Source of the DNA: Streptomyces novaecaesareae
GTDB taxonomy: Bacteria; Actinomycetota; Actinomycetes; Streptomycetales; Streptomycetaceae
DNA length: 64,000 nt
Direction: 5' to 3'
Assembly: GCF_000716875.1 (NCBI RefSeq)
Contig: NZ_JNWQ01000004.1
Location: forward strand, 62,001-126,000
Position 1 is the first letter of the stretch, and each line of letters begins with the position of its first letter. Positions 44,644 to 53,441 of the stretch are shown here, one piece after another. A program made the position numbers and the translations under genes. The notes beneath the pieces are model-generated. The model had not been told where the DNA came from, searched no databases, and saw only the letters and a program-made list of their open reading frames with translations.

Positions 44644-45315
44644 ATGTCCCAGACCTACGGCAAGACCCGCTGGAAGCGCTTCGCCCTGGTGATGGTGCCG
44701 AGCGTCGCGGCCACCGCGATGGTCGGCGTCTCGATCGCCAACAGTGCGCTCGCCGCCTCGTTCAGCATTTCCGGCCAGCAGTTCAAGGTGAGCACCACGC
44801 ACCTGGACGGCAAGAACTTCTCCCAGTTCGGCACCGTCGACATCGAGGCCAACGGCGCGCCGCACCCGGTCGCCGTCTCGGCCTTCGACTCGGCGGACAT
44901 CACCAACCTGTGCCAGTCCGTGGTGACCGACCTGTCCGCGTTCGGCCTCGGCAAGATCACCCTCCAGCTGAACGCCGGCGGCCCGGGCAGCAAGCCGGTG
45001 CACGCCGACAACCTGCTCATCGACCTGGAGCAGCTGAAGGCCGACGCGACCTTCAAGAACATCAACATCGGCCAGGACGCCTCCACCCTTCCCGGCGCGG
45101 CGACCCAGGGCTGGAAGCCTCACCAGAAGGTCACCGGGGCGGGTGGCGGCAAGGGTCTGCCGACCGGTGCCACCGGCTTCGCCCAGGCCGCGGACTCGGC
45201 CATCCTGGACAACGTCCAGCAGACCGCCCGCGCCACCTCGGCCGGCAACTTCGTGCTCAGCGGCCTGAACCTGTCGCTCAAGCACGGCGACGGCCCGGGC
45301 AACGAGTGCTTCTGA
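44644..45315 (+). CDS. DUF6230 exported protein
   Basis: The 223-residue precursor has a basic N-terminus (TRWKRFALVMVPSVAATAMVG) and a signal-peptide-like helix ending near SALAAS. The mature part is predicted to be beta-rich: VDIEANGAPHPVAVSAFDSADITNL, VHADNLLIDLEQLKADATF and FVLSGLNLSLKHG. This is the DUF6230 family, unknown function. GGAGG six bases before the ATG is strong. It heads a run of three genes; the next start is 133 bases after its stop. Confidence 0.85.
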   Translation: MSQTYGKTRWKRFALVMVPSVAATAMVGVSIANSALAASFSISGQQFKVSTTHLDGKNFSQFGTVDIEANGAPHPVAVSAFDSADITNLCQSVVTDLSAFGLGKITLQLNAGGPGSKPVHADNLLIDLEQLKADATFKNINIGQDASTLPGAATQGWKPHQKVTGAGGGKGLPTGATGFAQAADSAILDNVQQTARATSAGNFVLSGLNLSLKHGDGPGNECF

Positions 45316-45448
45316 GCCCTTCCTGACGGTGCGCCGACGGGCGCGCCCGAGTGACGGGTCTTTCGCGGGCCGGGGGCGGCGGGGCTACCGCCGTTCCCGG
45401 CCTCATGCCAATTGTTCTTCCCTCGTAGCGATGTCGAGGAGCTGCACC

Positions 45449-46099
45449 ATGTCCAGCGCAACGGTCGAACCCCGGACCAGTCACCAGACCCCGATCGGGT
45501 GGCTCTGGCGGCACTTCCGTGATTTCCGCCGCACCCGGCCCTTCTGGGGCGGCCTGCTGGCCATGATCGCCGGCGGCCCGATCCTCTACTTCCCGTACGC
45601 GCACCTGTCGCTCGGTGGCCTGACCATCGCGATGTCCACCACGGCCGGCGCCGGGTCGATGATCATCGGGGTCCTGATGATCATCCTCGGGCTCACCGGG
45701 TGGTTCCAGCCGGCCGTCCGGGTCTTCGCGGGCATCGCGACCATCCTGCTCACGCTGGTCTCGATCCCGGTCTCCAACCTGGCGGGCTTCGGACTGGCGC
45801 TGCTGCCGGGCCTGATCGGCGGCGGCCTGATGGTCTCCTGGGCGCCGCTGCCGGAGCCGAAGGCCGAGTCGGCGCACGGGCGCCGCCGCAAGGGCAGGGC
45901 GGCCGAGGCCGGGAACGCCGTGGCGGAGAGCGTCGCCACCGAGCCCGTCGCTGCGGAGCCCGCTGCCGACGCGCCCACCGCCAAGCTGCCCGCCCAGGGC
46001 GCGCCGCAGCAGTCGGGCGCCGAGCCGGGCGCCGAGCCGGCCGCCGGTGCCGCCCTCCCGAAGCAGGCCGGCGCCGCCGACCCGGAGGAGGCACGGTGA
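45449..46099 (+). CDS. DUF6114 membrane protein
   Basis: The 216-residue protein has an N-terminal cytosolic segment, then four membrane helices (FWGGLLAMIAGGPILYFPYA, GAGSMIIGVLMIILGLTGWF, VRVFAGIATILLTLVSIPVS, GFGLALLPGLIGGGLMVSW) and a long Ala/Glu/Pro-rich tail with repeated VATEPVAAEPAAD. This is the DUF6114 pattern, a usual partner of DUF6230. GAGGAG precedes the ATG at 45449, which fixes the start over the longer open frame. Its stop overlaps the next gene (GTGA), so the two are translated together. Confidence 0.85.
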   Translation: MSSATVEPRTSHQTPIGWLWRHFRDFRRTRPFWGGLLAMIAGGPILYFPYAHLSLGGLTIAMSTTAGAGSMIIGVLMIILGLTGWFQPAVRVFAGIATILLTLVSIPVSNLAGFGLALLPGLIGGGLMVSWAPLPEPKAESAHGRRRKGRAAEAGNAVAESVATEPVAAEPAADAPTAKLPAQGAPQQSGAEPGAEPAAGAALPKQAGAADPEEAR

Positions 46100-47547
46100 C
46101 CGGGCCGGCCGAGCAAGCCGACGGCGCGGCCGTCCCCGGGCAGCGCTCCGGCCGGCACGCGGCCCCGCGCACGCCCGTACGGGTCCGGCTGAGAGGCCGC
46201 GCGCTGGCCATGGCCGCGGTGCCGACCGCGCTGCTGATGGCCGCCGCCTACACGCCCAGCCCGGCGCTGGCCGAGTCCGCGGCGGGCAAGCCCTGCGGGA
46301 ACGCGCCGGTCGCCGTGCCGGACGTCGCGCCGATCGAGACGCCCGTCCCCAAGAGCGAGCTGCCCGAGCCGCCGCCGGGCCCGTCCACCGCGCCGAGCAC
46401 GGCGCCGGGGACGGCGCCCACCACCGGCCCGACTTCGGTGCCGACCCACACGCCGACCCAGGTGCCGACGCAGGTGCCGACCGGCGCCCCCGCCCAGCTG
46501 CCCACCTCGCCGGTCAAGCCGCCGTCCGCCTCCACGCCGACCACCGCGCCGCCCGCCGCCCGCTCGGCCGCCACCGGCGGCTCGGGCACGACGAGCGCGG
46601 TCCACCAGGACGCCGGGACCGGCACCGGCACGGTGGCTCAGACGGGGCTGATCGACGACATCGTCGGCGGCATCAACCGCCTGCTGAACCCGAACGGTTC
46701 GCCCAGCCCGAGCCCCAGCCCGACGGCCGGCCCGTCCACCGCGCCGAGCACGGCGCCGGCGACTACCCCGGCCGCCCCGGCCCCGCGCGCGGGCACCCCG
46801 GCCCAGCCGGCCCCGACCACTCAGCCGCAGGCCCAGGGCGCCGCGCCGTCCGCGGCCCAGCCCGCCGGCGGCGCGCCCTCGTCCGCCGCGACACCGACCG
46901 GGAAGGCGAGCCCCAAGGCGACGCCCACCGCGGGCGCCTCCGGCACCGCCTCGCCCACCGCGGGCGCCTCCGGCTCGCCCACCGGGACGCCCACCGCCAA
47001 CCCCAACTGCGCCGTGGACACCCGGAGTCTGACCGCCGGAGCGGCCGCCTCCGGGCAGGTCGTCCCGGAGCAGAACTGGACGCTGAACACCAGCCGGCTC
47101 GCCCTGCACGGCTCGGCCTTCCACGGCGTCTACGACGTGAAGACCCCGACCGGCACCAAGCGGGTGCTGAAGTTCGTGGTCGACAGCGTGGACATCGACA
47201 ATCTCGACATGTCGACCCTGGAGGGCAACGGCGTGACCTTCCACGTCCAGGGCGCCCCGGGCTCCACCTCGACCATGCGCAACGGCCAGGTCACCATGTA
47301 CGTGGAGCGGCTGTCCGGCCACCTCTCCAAGGTGCTCGGCCTGCCGATCCCGATCGACCTGGGCGAGATCACCCTCACCCCGGACACCCTGCCGCGCTGG
47401 CTGTACGACCTGATCGGTGCCATCCCGATCCCGCTGGACCTGGAGCTGACCGGCGTCACCGCCAAGCAGGCCGGCCAGTTCGGCGGCAGCCTGCATATCC
47501 CCGGGATGCACCTGTTCAACGACAACGCGCCCTACAGCGACAAGTAG
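46096..47547 (+). CDS. Exported Pro/Ser/Thr-rich protein with C-terminal DUF6230-like domain
   Basis: The 483-residue protein overlaps the DUF6114 stop by four bases. It has a signal peptide (ALAMAAVPTALLMAAAYTPSPA) ending ALAES. About 200 residues of Pro/Ser/Thr repeats follow, interrupted by TGLIDDIVGGINRLL. The C-terminal 160-residue domain runs from WTLNTSRLALHGSAFHGVYD to GGSLHIPGMHLF. It shares a plan with the DUF6230 protein two genes upstream: DSVDIDNL, a GQVTMYVERL strand and LTGV. Surface exposure is inferred from the signal peptide and the low-complexity linker. Function unknown. Confidence 0.75.
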   Translation: MTGPAEQADGAAVPGQRSGRHAAPRTPVRVRLRGRALAMAAVPTALLMAAAYTPSPALAESAAGKPCGNAPVAVPDVAPIETPVPKSELPEPPPGPSTAPSTAPGTAPTTGPTSVPTHTPTQVPTQVPTGAPAQLPTSPVKPPSASTPTTAPPAARSAATGGSGTTSAVHQDAGTGTGTVAQTGLIDDIVGGINRLLNPNGSPSPSPSPTAGPSTAPSTAPATTPAAPAPRAGTPAQPAPTTQPQAQGAAPSAAQPAGGAPSSAATPTGKASPKATPTAGASGTASPTAGASGSPTGTPTANPNCAVDTRSLTAGAAASGQVVPEQNWTLNTSRLALHGSAFHGVYDVKTPTGTKRVLKFVVDSVDIDNLDMSTLEGNGVTFHVQGAPGSTSTMRNGQVTMYVERLSGHLSKVLGLPIPIDLGEITLTPDTLPRWLYDLIGAIPIPLDLELTGVTAKQAGQFGGSLHIPGMHLFNDNAPYSDK

Positions 47548-47572
47548 GCGCCGAGCAGCGGACGTCGAGGAA

Positions 47573-47620
47573 GAACGCCCGTGGGGCGGCCCTCCGAGGA
47601 GGACCGCCCCACGGGCGTTC
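47573..47620. terminator. Bidirectional terminator, 17-bp stem
   Basis: GAACGCCCGTGGGGCGG (47573-47589) pairs with CCGCCCCACGGGCGTTC (47604-47620); an inner CCTC/GAGG stem extends it. It lies between convergent operons. Confidence 0.9.
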
Positions 47621-47635
47621 GGGTGTGACGGGTGC

Positions 47636-49063
47636 TCACTCGCCCCGGGTGCCCAGGTGGTGCACCTGCACCATGTTGGTGGTGCCGGGGATGCCGACCG
47701 GCACACCGGCGGTGACGATGACGGTGTCGCCCTCGTCGAGCCGGCGCATCTTCAGCAGCTCACGGTCGACCTGGGCCACCATCGCGTCGGTGGTGGCCAC
47801 CTGCTCGGTCACGTACGCCTCGACGCCCCAGCTCAGCGAGAGCTGGTTGCGGGTCGCGCTGTCCGGGGTGAAGGCGATCACCGGGATCGGCGAGCGGTAG
47901 CGCGACAGGCGGCGGGCGGTGTCACCGGACTTGGTGAACGCGACCAGCGCCTTGCCGTCGAGGAAGTCGCCCAGCTCGCACGCGGCGCGGGCGACCGAGC
48001 CGCCCTGGGTGCGCGGCTTGCGGCCCGGGTTGAGCGGCTGCAGGCCCTGGGAGACCAGCTCCTCCTCGGCCCTCTCGCAGATCCGGCTCATGGTGCGGAC
48101 GGTCTCGATCGGGTACTTGCCGACGCTGGACTCGGCGGAGAGCATGACCGCGTCGGCGCCGTCCAGGATGGCGTTGGCGACGTCGGAGACCTCGGCGCGG
48201 GTCGGGCGCGAGGCGTGGATCATCGACTCCATCATCTGGGTGGCGACGATGACCGGCTTGGCGTTGCGGCGGGCCAGGGTGACCAGCTGCTTCTGGACCA
48301 GCGGCACCCGCTCCAGCGGGTACTCCACGGCGAGGTCGCCGCGGGCGACCATGATGGCGTCGAAGGCGAGGACGATCTCCTCCATGGCCTCGACGGCCTG
48401 CGGCTTCTCGATCTTGGCGATGACCGGCACCCGGATGCCGACCTCGTCCATGACCTCGTGGACGTCCTTGATGTCGTCCGCGTTGCGGACGAAGGACAGG
48501 GCGATCATGTCGACGCCCAGGCGCAGCGCGAAGCGCAGGTCGTCCTTGTCCTTCTCGGACAGGGCCGGCACGTTGACGGCCGCGCCGGGCAGGTTGATGC
48601 CCTTGTTGTTCGAGAGCACGCCGCCCTCGATGACCACGGTCTTCACCCGCGGGCCGTCGACGCTGACGACCTCCAGGGCGATGACGCCGTCGTTGATCAG
48701 GATCGGGTCGCCGGGCTTCACGTCGCCGGGCAGGCCCTTGTAGGTGGTGCCGCAGATGTGCTGGTCACCGGGGACGTCCTCGGTGGTGATGGTGAACTCG
48801 TCCCCGTTGTCGACGGTCACCGGCCCGTTGGCGAAGGTCGCCAGACGGATCTTCGGACCCTGGAGGTCGGCCAGGACGCCGATGGCCTTGCCGGTGTCCT
48901 CCGAGACCTGGCGGACCTTGCGGTACCGCTCCTCGTGGTCCGCGTGGTTGCCGTGGCTCATGTTCAGTCGGGCGACGTTCATGCCCGCCTCGACGATGGC
49001 CTTCAGCTGTTCGTAGGAGTCCGTCGCCGGACCCAGGGTGCAGACAATTTTCGCTCGGCGCAT
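47636..49063 (-). CDS. pyk: Pyruvate kinase
   Basis: It transfers phosphate from phosphoenolpyruvate to ADP, giving pyruvate and ATP. The 475-residue protein begins MRRAKIVCTLGPATDSYEQL, with the catalytic IAKIEKPQA and MVARGDLAVEYPLERVPLVQK, and the substrate-binding MMESMI and AEVSDVANAILDGADAVMLS. A normal C-terminal regulatory domain is present. The ATG at 49063 has no ribosome site, but TAGACT on the minus strand lies seven bases away, so the message is probably leaderless. ackA and pta lie just upstream on the same strand, joining pyruvate and acetate metabolism. Confidence 0.96.
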   Translation of the reverse strand: MRRAKIVCTLGPATDSYEQLKAIVEAGMNVARLNMSHGNHADHEERYRKVRQVSEDTGKAIGVLADLQGPKIRLATFANGPVTVDNGDEFTITTEDVPGDQHICGTTYKGLPGDVKPGDPILINDGVIALEVVSVDGPRVKTVVIEGGVLSNNKGINLPGAAVNVPALSEKDKDDLRFALRLGVDMIALSFVRNADDIKDVHEVMDEVGIRVPVIAKIEKPQAVEAMEEIVLAFDAIMVARGDLAVEYPLERVPLVQKQLVTLARRNAKPVIVATQMMESMIHASRPTRAEVSDVANAILDGADAVMLSAESSVGKYPIETVRTMSRICERAEEELVSQGLQPLNPGRKPRTQGGSVARAACELGDFLDGKALVAFTKSGDTARRLSRYRSPIPVIAFTPDSATRNQLSLSWGVEAYVTEQVATTDAMVAQVDRELLKMRRLDEGDTVIVTAGVPVGIPGTTNMVQVHHLGTRGE

Positions 49064-49070
49064 ATGGATC

Positions 49071-49076
49071 AGTCTA
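49071..49076 (-). promoter_or_regulatory. pyk -10 box
   Basis: On the minus strand TAGACT, seven bases before the start codon. No clear -35 box is visible at 17-18 bases. Confidence 0.5.
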
Positions 49077-49157
49077 TCCGTTCGTGTTATGGGCGCATTC
49101 GGCACGGACCGGGAGGAATCGCCGACGAATAATCCCGAGGAGCGAGACAATTCCGTG

Positions 49158-50381
49158 TCAGTCCTCGGACTGTTCACCTTCCCGGTGCACCAGGGCGAAG
49201 GCCTGTCGGGCGATCTCCAGTTCCTCGTCGGTCGGCACCACCGCGACCGCCACCCGGGCGAACTCGGGCGAGATGATCCGGGCCTCGCCCGAGCGCACCG
49301 AGTTCAGCTCCGGGTCCACGGCGATGCCCAGCTCGTCCAGCCCCGCGGTGGCCGCCGCGCGCACCGGCGCCGCGTTCTCCCCGACCCCCGCGGTGAACGC
49401 GATCGCGTCCACCCGGCCGAGCACCGCGTAGTAGCCGCCGATGTACTTGCGCAGCCGGTGGACGTACGCGTCGAAGGCGAGCCGGGCGTCCGCGTCCCCC
49501 TCGTCCGCCCGCCGCATGATCTCGCGCATGTCGTTCTCGCCGCACAGGCCGCGCAGGCCGCTGCGGCGGTTGAGCAGGTCGTCGATCTCGTCGATCGACA
49601 GGCCGCCGACCCGGTGCAGGTGGAACACCACGCCGGCGTCGATGTCGCCCGAGCGGGTGCCCATGACCAGGCCCTCCAGCGGGGTCAGGCCCATCGAGGT
49701 GTCCACGCAGCGGCCGCCGCTGACCGCCGAGGCGGAGGCGCCGTTGCCCAGGTGCAGCACGATCACGTTGACCTCGGCCGGATCCTTGCCGAGCAGCCGC
49801 GCGGTGGCCCGCGAGACGTACTGGTGCGAGGTGCCGTGGAAGCCGTAGCGGCGCACCCGGTGCTCGTCGGCGACGGCCTTGTCGATCGCGTACCGGGCCG
49901 CGTACTCGGGCATCGAGGCGTGGAAGGCGGTGTCGAAGACGGCCACCTGGGGGAGGTCGGGGCGCAGCGCCCGGGCCACCTCGATGCCGGTGATGTTGGC
50001 CGGGTTGTGCAGCGGGGCGACCGGGATCAGCCGGCGGATCTCCCGGAGCACCTCGTCGGTGATCACGGTCGGCTCGGTGAACCGCTTGCCGCCGTGCACC
50101 ACCCGGTGGCCGATCGCGGCCAGCTCGGGGGAGTCCAGCCCGAGGCCGTCGGCGGCCAGCTCCTCGGCGACGGCCTTGAGCGCGGCGGAGTGGTCCGGGA
50201 AGGCCAGCGACGCCTCGCGCCGCTCGCCCGTGCGCGGGGTGTGCACCAGGCGGCCGCCGGCCTCCCCGATCCGCTCGACCAGCCCGGAGGCCATCCGGGC
50301 GCCGTCCAGCATGTCGATCAGCTGGTACTTCACCGACGAGGAGCCGGCGTTCAGAACGAGAACGCGCGTTCCTTCACTCAT
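49158..50381 (-). CDS. ackA: Acetate kinase
   Basis: It makes acetate and ATP from acetyl phosphate and ADP, or the reverse. The 407-residue protein has the N-terminal VLVLNAGSSSVKYQL (Asn11), GHRVVHGG, VFDTAFH, RYGFHGTSH and GVGENAAPVR, all conserved family motifs. The ATG at 50381 overlaps the pta stop (ATGA), so the two enzymes of the acetate route are coupled. The gap to pyk is 94 bases. Confidence 0.97.
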   Translation of the reverse strand: MSEGTRVLVLNAGSSSVKYQLIDMLDGARMASGLVERIGEAGGRLVHTPRTGERREASLAFPDHSAALKAVAEELAADGLGLDSPELAAIGHRVVHGGKRFTEPTVITDEVLREIRRLIPVAPLHNPANITGIEVARALRPDLPQVAVFDTAFHASMPEYAARYAIDKAVADEHRVRRYGFHGTSHQYVSRATARLLGKDPAEVNVIVLHLGNGASASAVSGGRCVDTSMGLTPLEGLVMGTRSGDIDAGVVFHLHRVGGLSIDEIDDLLNRRSGLRGLCGENDMREIMRRADEGDADARLAFDAYVHRLRKYIGGYYAVLGRVDAIAFTAGVGENAAPVRAAATAGLDELGIAVDPELNSVRSGEARIISPEFARVAVAVVPTDEELEIARQAFALVHREGEQSED

Positions 50382-52543
50382 GCCTGCGGCTCCTTGTGGT
50401 CGGTACGGTCCGAGTGGTCCGAGTGGTCCGAGTGGTCCTGCGACTGGATGGCGGTGATCGCGACGGTGTTGACGATGTCCTGCACCAGCGCCCCGCGCGA
50501 GAGGTCGTTGACGGGCTTGCGCAGCCCCTGCAGCACCGGGCCGACCGCGACGGCCCCGGCCGAGCGCTGGACGGCCTTGTAGGTGTTGTTGCCGGTGTTG
50601 AGGTCCGGGAAGATCAGCACGGTCGCCCGCCCGGCCACCGCGGAGCCCGGCAGCTTGGTGGCGGCGACGTGGGCGTCCACCGCCGCGTCGTACTGGATCG
50701 GGCCCTCGACCAGGATGTCCGGCCGCAGTTGACGGACGATCTCGGTGGCCTTGCGCACCTTGTCGACGTCCGCGCCGGAGCCGGAGGTGCCGGTCGAGTA
50801 CGAGAGCATCGCGACCCTCGGCTCCACCCCGAACTGGGCGGCGGTGGCGGCGGACTGGATCGCGATGTCGGCCAGCTGCTGGGCGTCCGGGTCGGGGTTG
50901 ACCGCGCAGTCGCCGTACACCAGCACCTTGTCGGCCAGGCACATGAAGAAGACGGAGGAGACGATCGAGGCACCCGGCGAGGTCTTGATCACCTCGAAGG
51001 CGGGCCGGATGGTGGCCGCGGTGGAGTGCACCGCGCCGGACACCATGCCGTCCGCGATGCCCTCCTGGACCATCAGGGTGCCGAAGTAGGAGACGTCGGT
51101 GACCACGTCCAGGGCCAGCTCGACGGTCATCCCCTTGTGCGCCCGCAGCCGTGCGTACAGCTCGGCGAACTGGCGGCGCAGCGGGCTGGTGGTCGGGTCG
51201 ACGATCCGGACCTGGGCGCGGTCGGCGCCCGCCTGCGCCTGCGGCAGTTCGATGCCGAGGCTCGCGGCCTTGCGGCGCACCGCGTCGACCTCGCCGAGCA
51301 GGGTCAGGTCGCAGATGTTGCGGCGCAGCAGGATCTCGGCCGCCCGCAGCACCCGCTCCTCGGTGCCCTCGGGCAGCACGACGTGCCGGCGGCCGGCCCG
51401 GGCGCGCTCCAGCAGCTCGTGCTCGAACATCATCGGGGTGACCCGCTCGGACCGGCCGACCTCGATCCGGTTGGTCAACTCGGCGGTGTCGACGTGCAGT
51501 TCGAACAGGCCGAGGGCGATCTCGGCCTTCCGCGGGCTGGCCGCGGTGAGCTTGCCCTCCAGGTGGGTCAGGGTGGCGGCGGTCGGCCAGCTGCCCTCCG
51601 GGACGACCGCGACCGGGGTGCCGGGGGCGAGCCGGGCGGCCAGGGCCATCACGTTCGGCCCCGGGTGCTGGCCGAGCGTCAGCAGCACCCCGGCGATCGG
51701 CGGGGCGCCGGCGGCGTGCGCGGCCAGCGAGCCGACCACCAGGTCCGCGCGGTCCCCGGGGGTGACGACCAGCGCGCCCTCGGTCAGCGCGTCGAGGAAG
51801 GTCGGCAGCATGGCGCCGCCGAAGACGTAGCCGCGCACGTCCCGGGCCAGACCGGCGGCGTCGCCGAGCAGCACCTCGGCGCCGGTCGCCTCGACCAGCT
51901 GCGCCACGGTCGGCGCGGCCAGGGCCGGCTCCTCCGGGATGACGTAGGCGGGGATCGGCAGCGTCTCGGTGAGCCCGCGCTGGATCCGCTGCTTGGCACC
52001 CGGGGCGACCCGGTTGGCGATCATCGCCAGGGTCTCGCAGCCGAGGTCGGTGTACGCCCGGTAGGCGTTGCGCACCTCGGCGATCACGGCCTCCGGGTCC
52101 TCGCTGTGCCCGCCGACCACCGGCAGCACCGCGGCGCCGAACTCGTTGGCGAGGCGGGCGTTGAAGGCCAGCTCGTCCGGGATGTTGGTGTCGGCGAAGT
52201 CGGTGCCGAGCACCAGGACGGCCTGGCAGCGCCGCTCCAGCGCGCGGAAGCGGTCGACCAGCACGGAGACCAGCTCGTCCTGCCCCTGCGCGGCCTGCAG
52301 CGCCGCGGCCTCCTCGTAGGTGAGGCCGTACAGCTCGGCGCTCGGCAGGTCGATCCGGTAGCGGCCGTGCAGCAGCTCGACCACGTGGTCCGAGCCCGGC
52401 TGCCCGGGCGCGGCGGCGTGCACCAGCGGGCGGAAGACCCCGACCCGGTCCACCTGGCGGGTGAGCAGTTCCATGACCCCGAGTTCGACCGCCTGTCGGC
52501 CGTCCCCCCGGTCGATCCCGGTCACGTACACGCTGCGCGCCAC
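50378..52543 (-). CDS. pta: Phosphate acetyltransferase (long form)
   Basis: It interconverts acetyl-CoA and acetyl phosphate. The 721-residue protein is the long class: an N-terminal BioD-like P-loop-related domain (SVYVTGIDRGDGRQAVELG), a central DRTGG domain (GYVFGGAMLPTFLDAL, ALVVTPGDRADLV) and a C-terminal catalytic PTA domain (RHVVLPEGTEERVLRAAE, GMVSGAVHSTAATIRPAFE, VMSYSTGTSGSG-like). The GTG at 52543 has GGAGA seven bases before it. The extreme C-terminus carries a DHSDHSDHSD tail coded by a 9-base tandem repeat. Confidence 0.96.
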   Translation of the reverse strand: MARSVYVTGIDRGDGRQAVELGVMELLTRQVDRVGVFRPLVHAAAPGQPGSDHVVELLHGRYRIDLPSAELYGLTYEEAAALQAAQGQDELVSVLVDRFRALERRCQAVLVLGTDFADTNIPDELAFNARLANEFGAAVLPVVGGHSEDPEAVIAEVRNAYRAYTDLGCETLAMIANRVAPGAKQRIQRGLTETLPIPAYVIPEEPALAAPTVAQLVEATGAEVLLGDAAGLARDVRGYVFGGAMLPTFLDALTEGALVVTPGDRADLVVGSLAAHAAGAPPIAGVLLTLGQHPGPNVMALAARLAPGTPVAVVPEGSWPTAATLTHLEGKLTAASPRKAEIALGLFELHVDTAELTNRIEVGRSERVTPMMFEHELLERARAGRRHVVLPEGTEERVLRAAEILLRRNICDLTLLGEVDAVRRKAASLGIELPQAQAGADRAQVRIVDPTTSPLRRQFAELYARLRAHKGMTVELALDVVTDVSYFGTLMVQEGIADGMVSGAVHSTAATIRPAFEVIKTSPGASIVSSVFFMCLADKVLVYGDCAVNPDPDAQQLADIAIQSAATAAQFGVEPRVAMLSYSTGTSGSGADVDKVRKATEIVRQLRPDILVEGPIQYDAAVDAHVAATKLPGSAVAGRATVLIFPDLNTGNNTYKAVQRSAGAVAVGPVLQGLRKPVNDLSRGALVQDIVNTVAITAIQSQDHSDHSDHSDRTDHKEPQA
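50407..50433 (-). repeat. 9-base tandem repeat in the pta 3' end
   Basis: GGTCCGAGT occurs three times in a row, with partial copies either side. It encodes D-H-S repeats near the C-terminus of phosphate acetyltransferase. Confidence 0.9.
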
Positions 52544-52685
52544 GTGGGTGTCTCCGTCCCGTCGTCTCGGAAGGTGGTCATATCGACCATACCTTCGCAC
52601 CCCGAACAGCCGTCCGCGAGCAGAGCCGCCCTGCGGGGGCAAGGGGAGAAGGTCCTGGGCTCGGGGTTTGCGCTGCCGCCTGCCC

Positions 52686-52714
52686 TTGATGTACCTACAT
52701 GATGTAGTTACATT
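52686..52714 (+). promoter_or_regulatory. Toxin-antitoxin promoter with interleaved palindromes
   Basis: TTGATG (52686-52691) and TACATT (52709-52714) are 17 bases apart. Two palindromes ATGTACCTACAT (52689-52700) and ATGTAGTTACAT (52702-52713), of the form ATGTANNTACAT, fill the space between and over both boxes. The -10 box ends seven bases before the ATG. Confidence 0.7.
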
Positions 52715-52721
52715 GGCTGGT

Positions 52722-53003
52722 ATGGAGACCATGGGACTGCGTGAGCTGAACCAGAACCCGTCCAAGGCGGTCGCGCGGGTCCGGGCCGGGGCGACGATCG
52801 TCGTCACCGACCGCGGGCGGCCCGTGCTGAGACTGGTGCCGGAGGAGCCCCCGGTGACGACCCTCGAACGGATGATCGCGGCCGGCGAGGTCACGCCGCC
52901 CGTCGAGGAGGGCATGCCCGAGCTGGCCCTCGACCTGCTGCCGGGCCTCGACAGCCTCTCGGACCTCCTGATCGAAGACCGTGACCGGGAGCGGAACCGT
53001 TGA
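52722..53003 (+). CDS. Type II antitoxin, Phd/YefM family
   Basis: The 93-residue antitoxin begins METMGLRELNQNPSKAVARVRAG, the Phd/YefM DNA-binding fold, continuing with ATIVVTDRGRPVLRLVPE. The acidic C-terminus would wrap and block the toxin. There is no ribosome site, and TACATT lies seven bases before the ATG, suggesting a leaderless message. A second ATG at 52731 is possible. It overlaps the toxin start by four bases (TTGA). Confidence 0.88.
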   Translation: METMGLRELNQNPSKAVARVRAGATIVVTDRGRPVLRLVPEEPPVTTLERMIAAGEVTPPVEEGMPELALDLLPGLDSLSDLLIEDRDRERNR

Positions 53004-53404
53004 TCTACCTCGACTCGTGCGCGCTGCTGAAGTTCATCAAGCCGGAGCCGGAGACGGCCGCACTGCGGGCGTGGCGGCAGGAGCTGCCCGCCGGGACGGA
53101 GCTGATCACCAGCGAGCTGGCCCGGCTGGAGATCACCCGCACGCTGCTCCGGGCGGGCCTGGCCCACCAGCAGGTCCCCTACTACGTGGACCAGGCGCTC
53201 CGGGGCGTCCATCGGGTCGACCTCAGCAGTACGGTGCTCGCCCGGGCGCTCTCCTACCGCACCCCGCGCCTCGGTTCGCTGGACGCGCTGCACCTGGCCA
53301 GCGCGGACCCGTTCCGTACGGAGCTCACCGAGTTCATCACATACGACCGCGAGCTCGGCAAGGCCGCCAGGGACCTCGGCTTCCCCGTGTCGACGCCGAG
53401 CTGA
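53000..53404 (+). CDS. Type II toxin, PIN-domain ribonuclease (VapC-like)
   Basis: The 134-residue PIN domain begins MIYLDSCALLKFI with acidic Asp5. The other acidic residues are Glu39 (TSELARLE), Asp95 (GSLDALHLA) and Asp116 (ITYDREL), the usual metal-binding set. The toxin presumably cleaves RNA. It starts at TTG 53000, overlapping the antitoxin stop. The stop codon lies within the stem of a 14-bp terminator. Confidence 0.88.
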   Translation: MIYLDSCALLKFIKPEPETAALRAWRQELPAGTELITSELARLEITRTLLRAGLAHQQVPYYVDQALRGVHRVDLSSTVLARALSYRTPRLGSLDALHLASADPFRTELTEFITYDRELGKAARDLGFPVSTPS

Positions 53405-53432
53405 GCGCCTGCCCGGGCGGGCAGGCGCTCAG
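53401..53432. terminator. Bidirectional terminator, 14-bp perfect stem
   Basis: CTGAGCGCCTGCCC (53401-53414) pairs with GGGCAGGCGCTCAG (53419-53432) around GGGC. It includes the toxin stop and lies ten bases from the glgB stop. Confidence 0.9.
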
Positions 53433-53441
53433 CCGGGGGGA

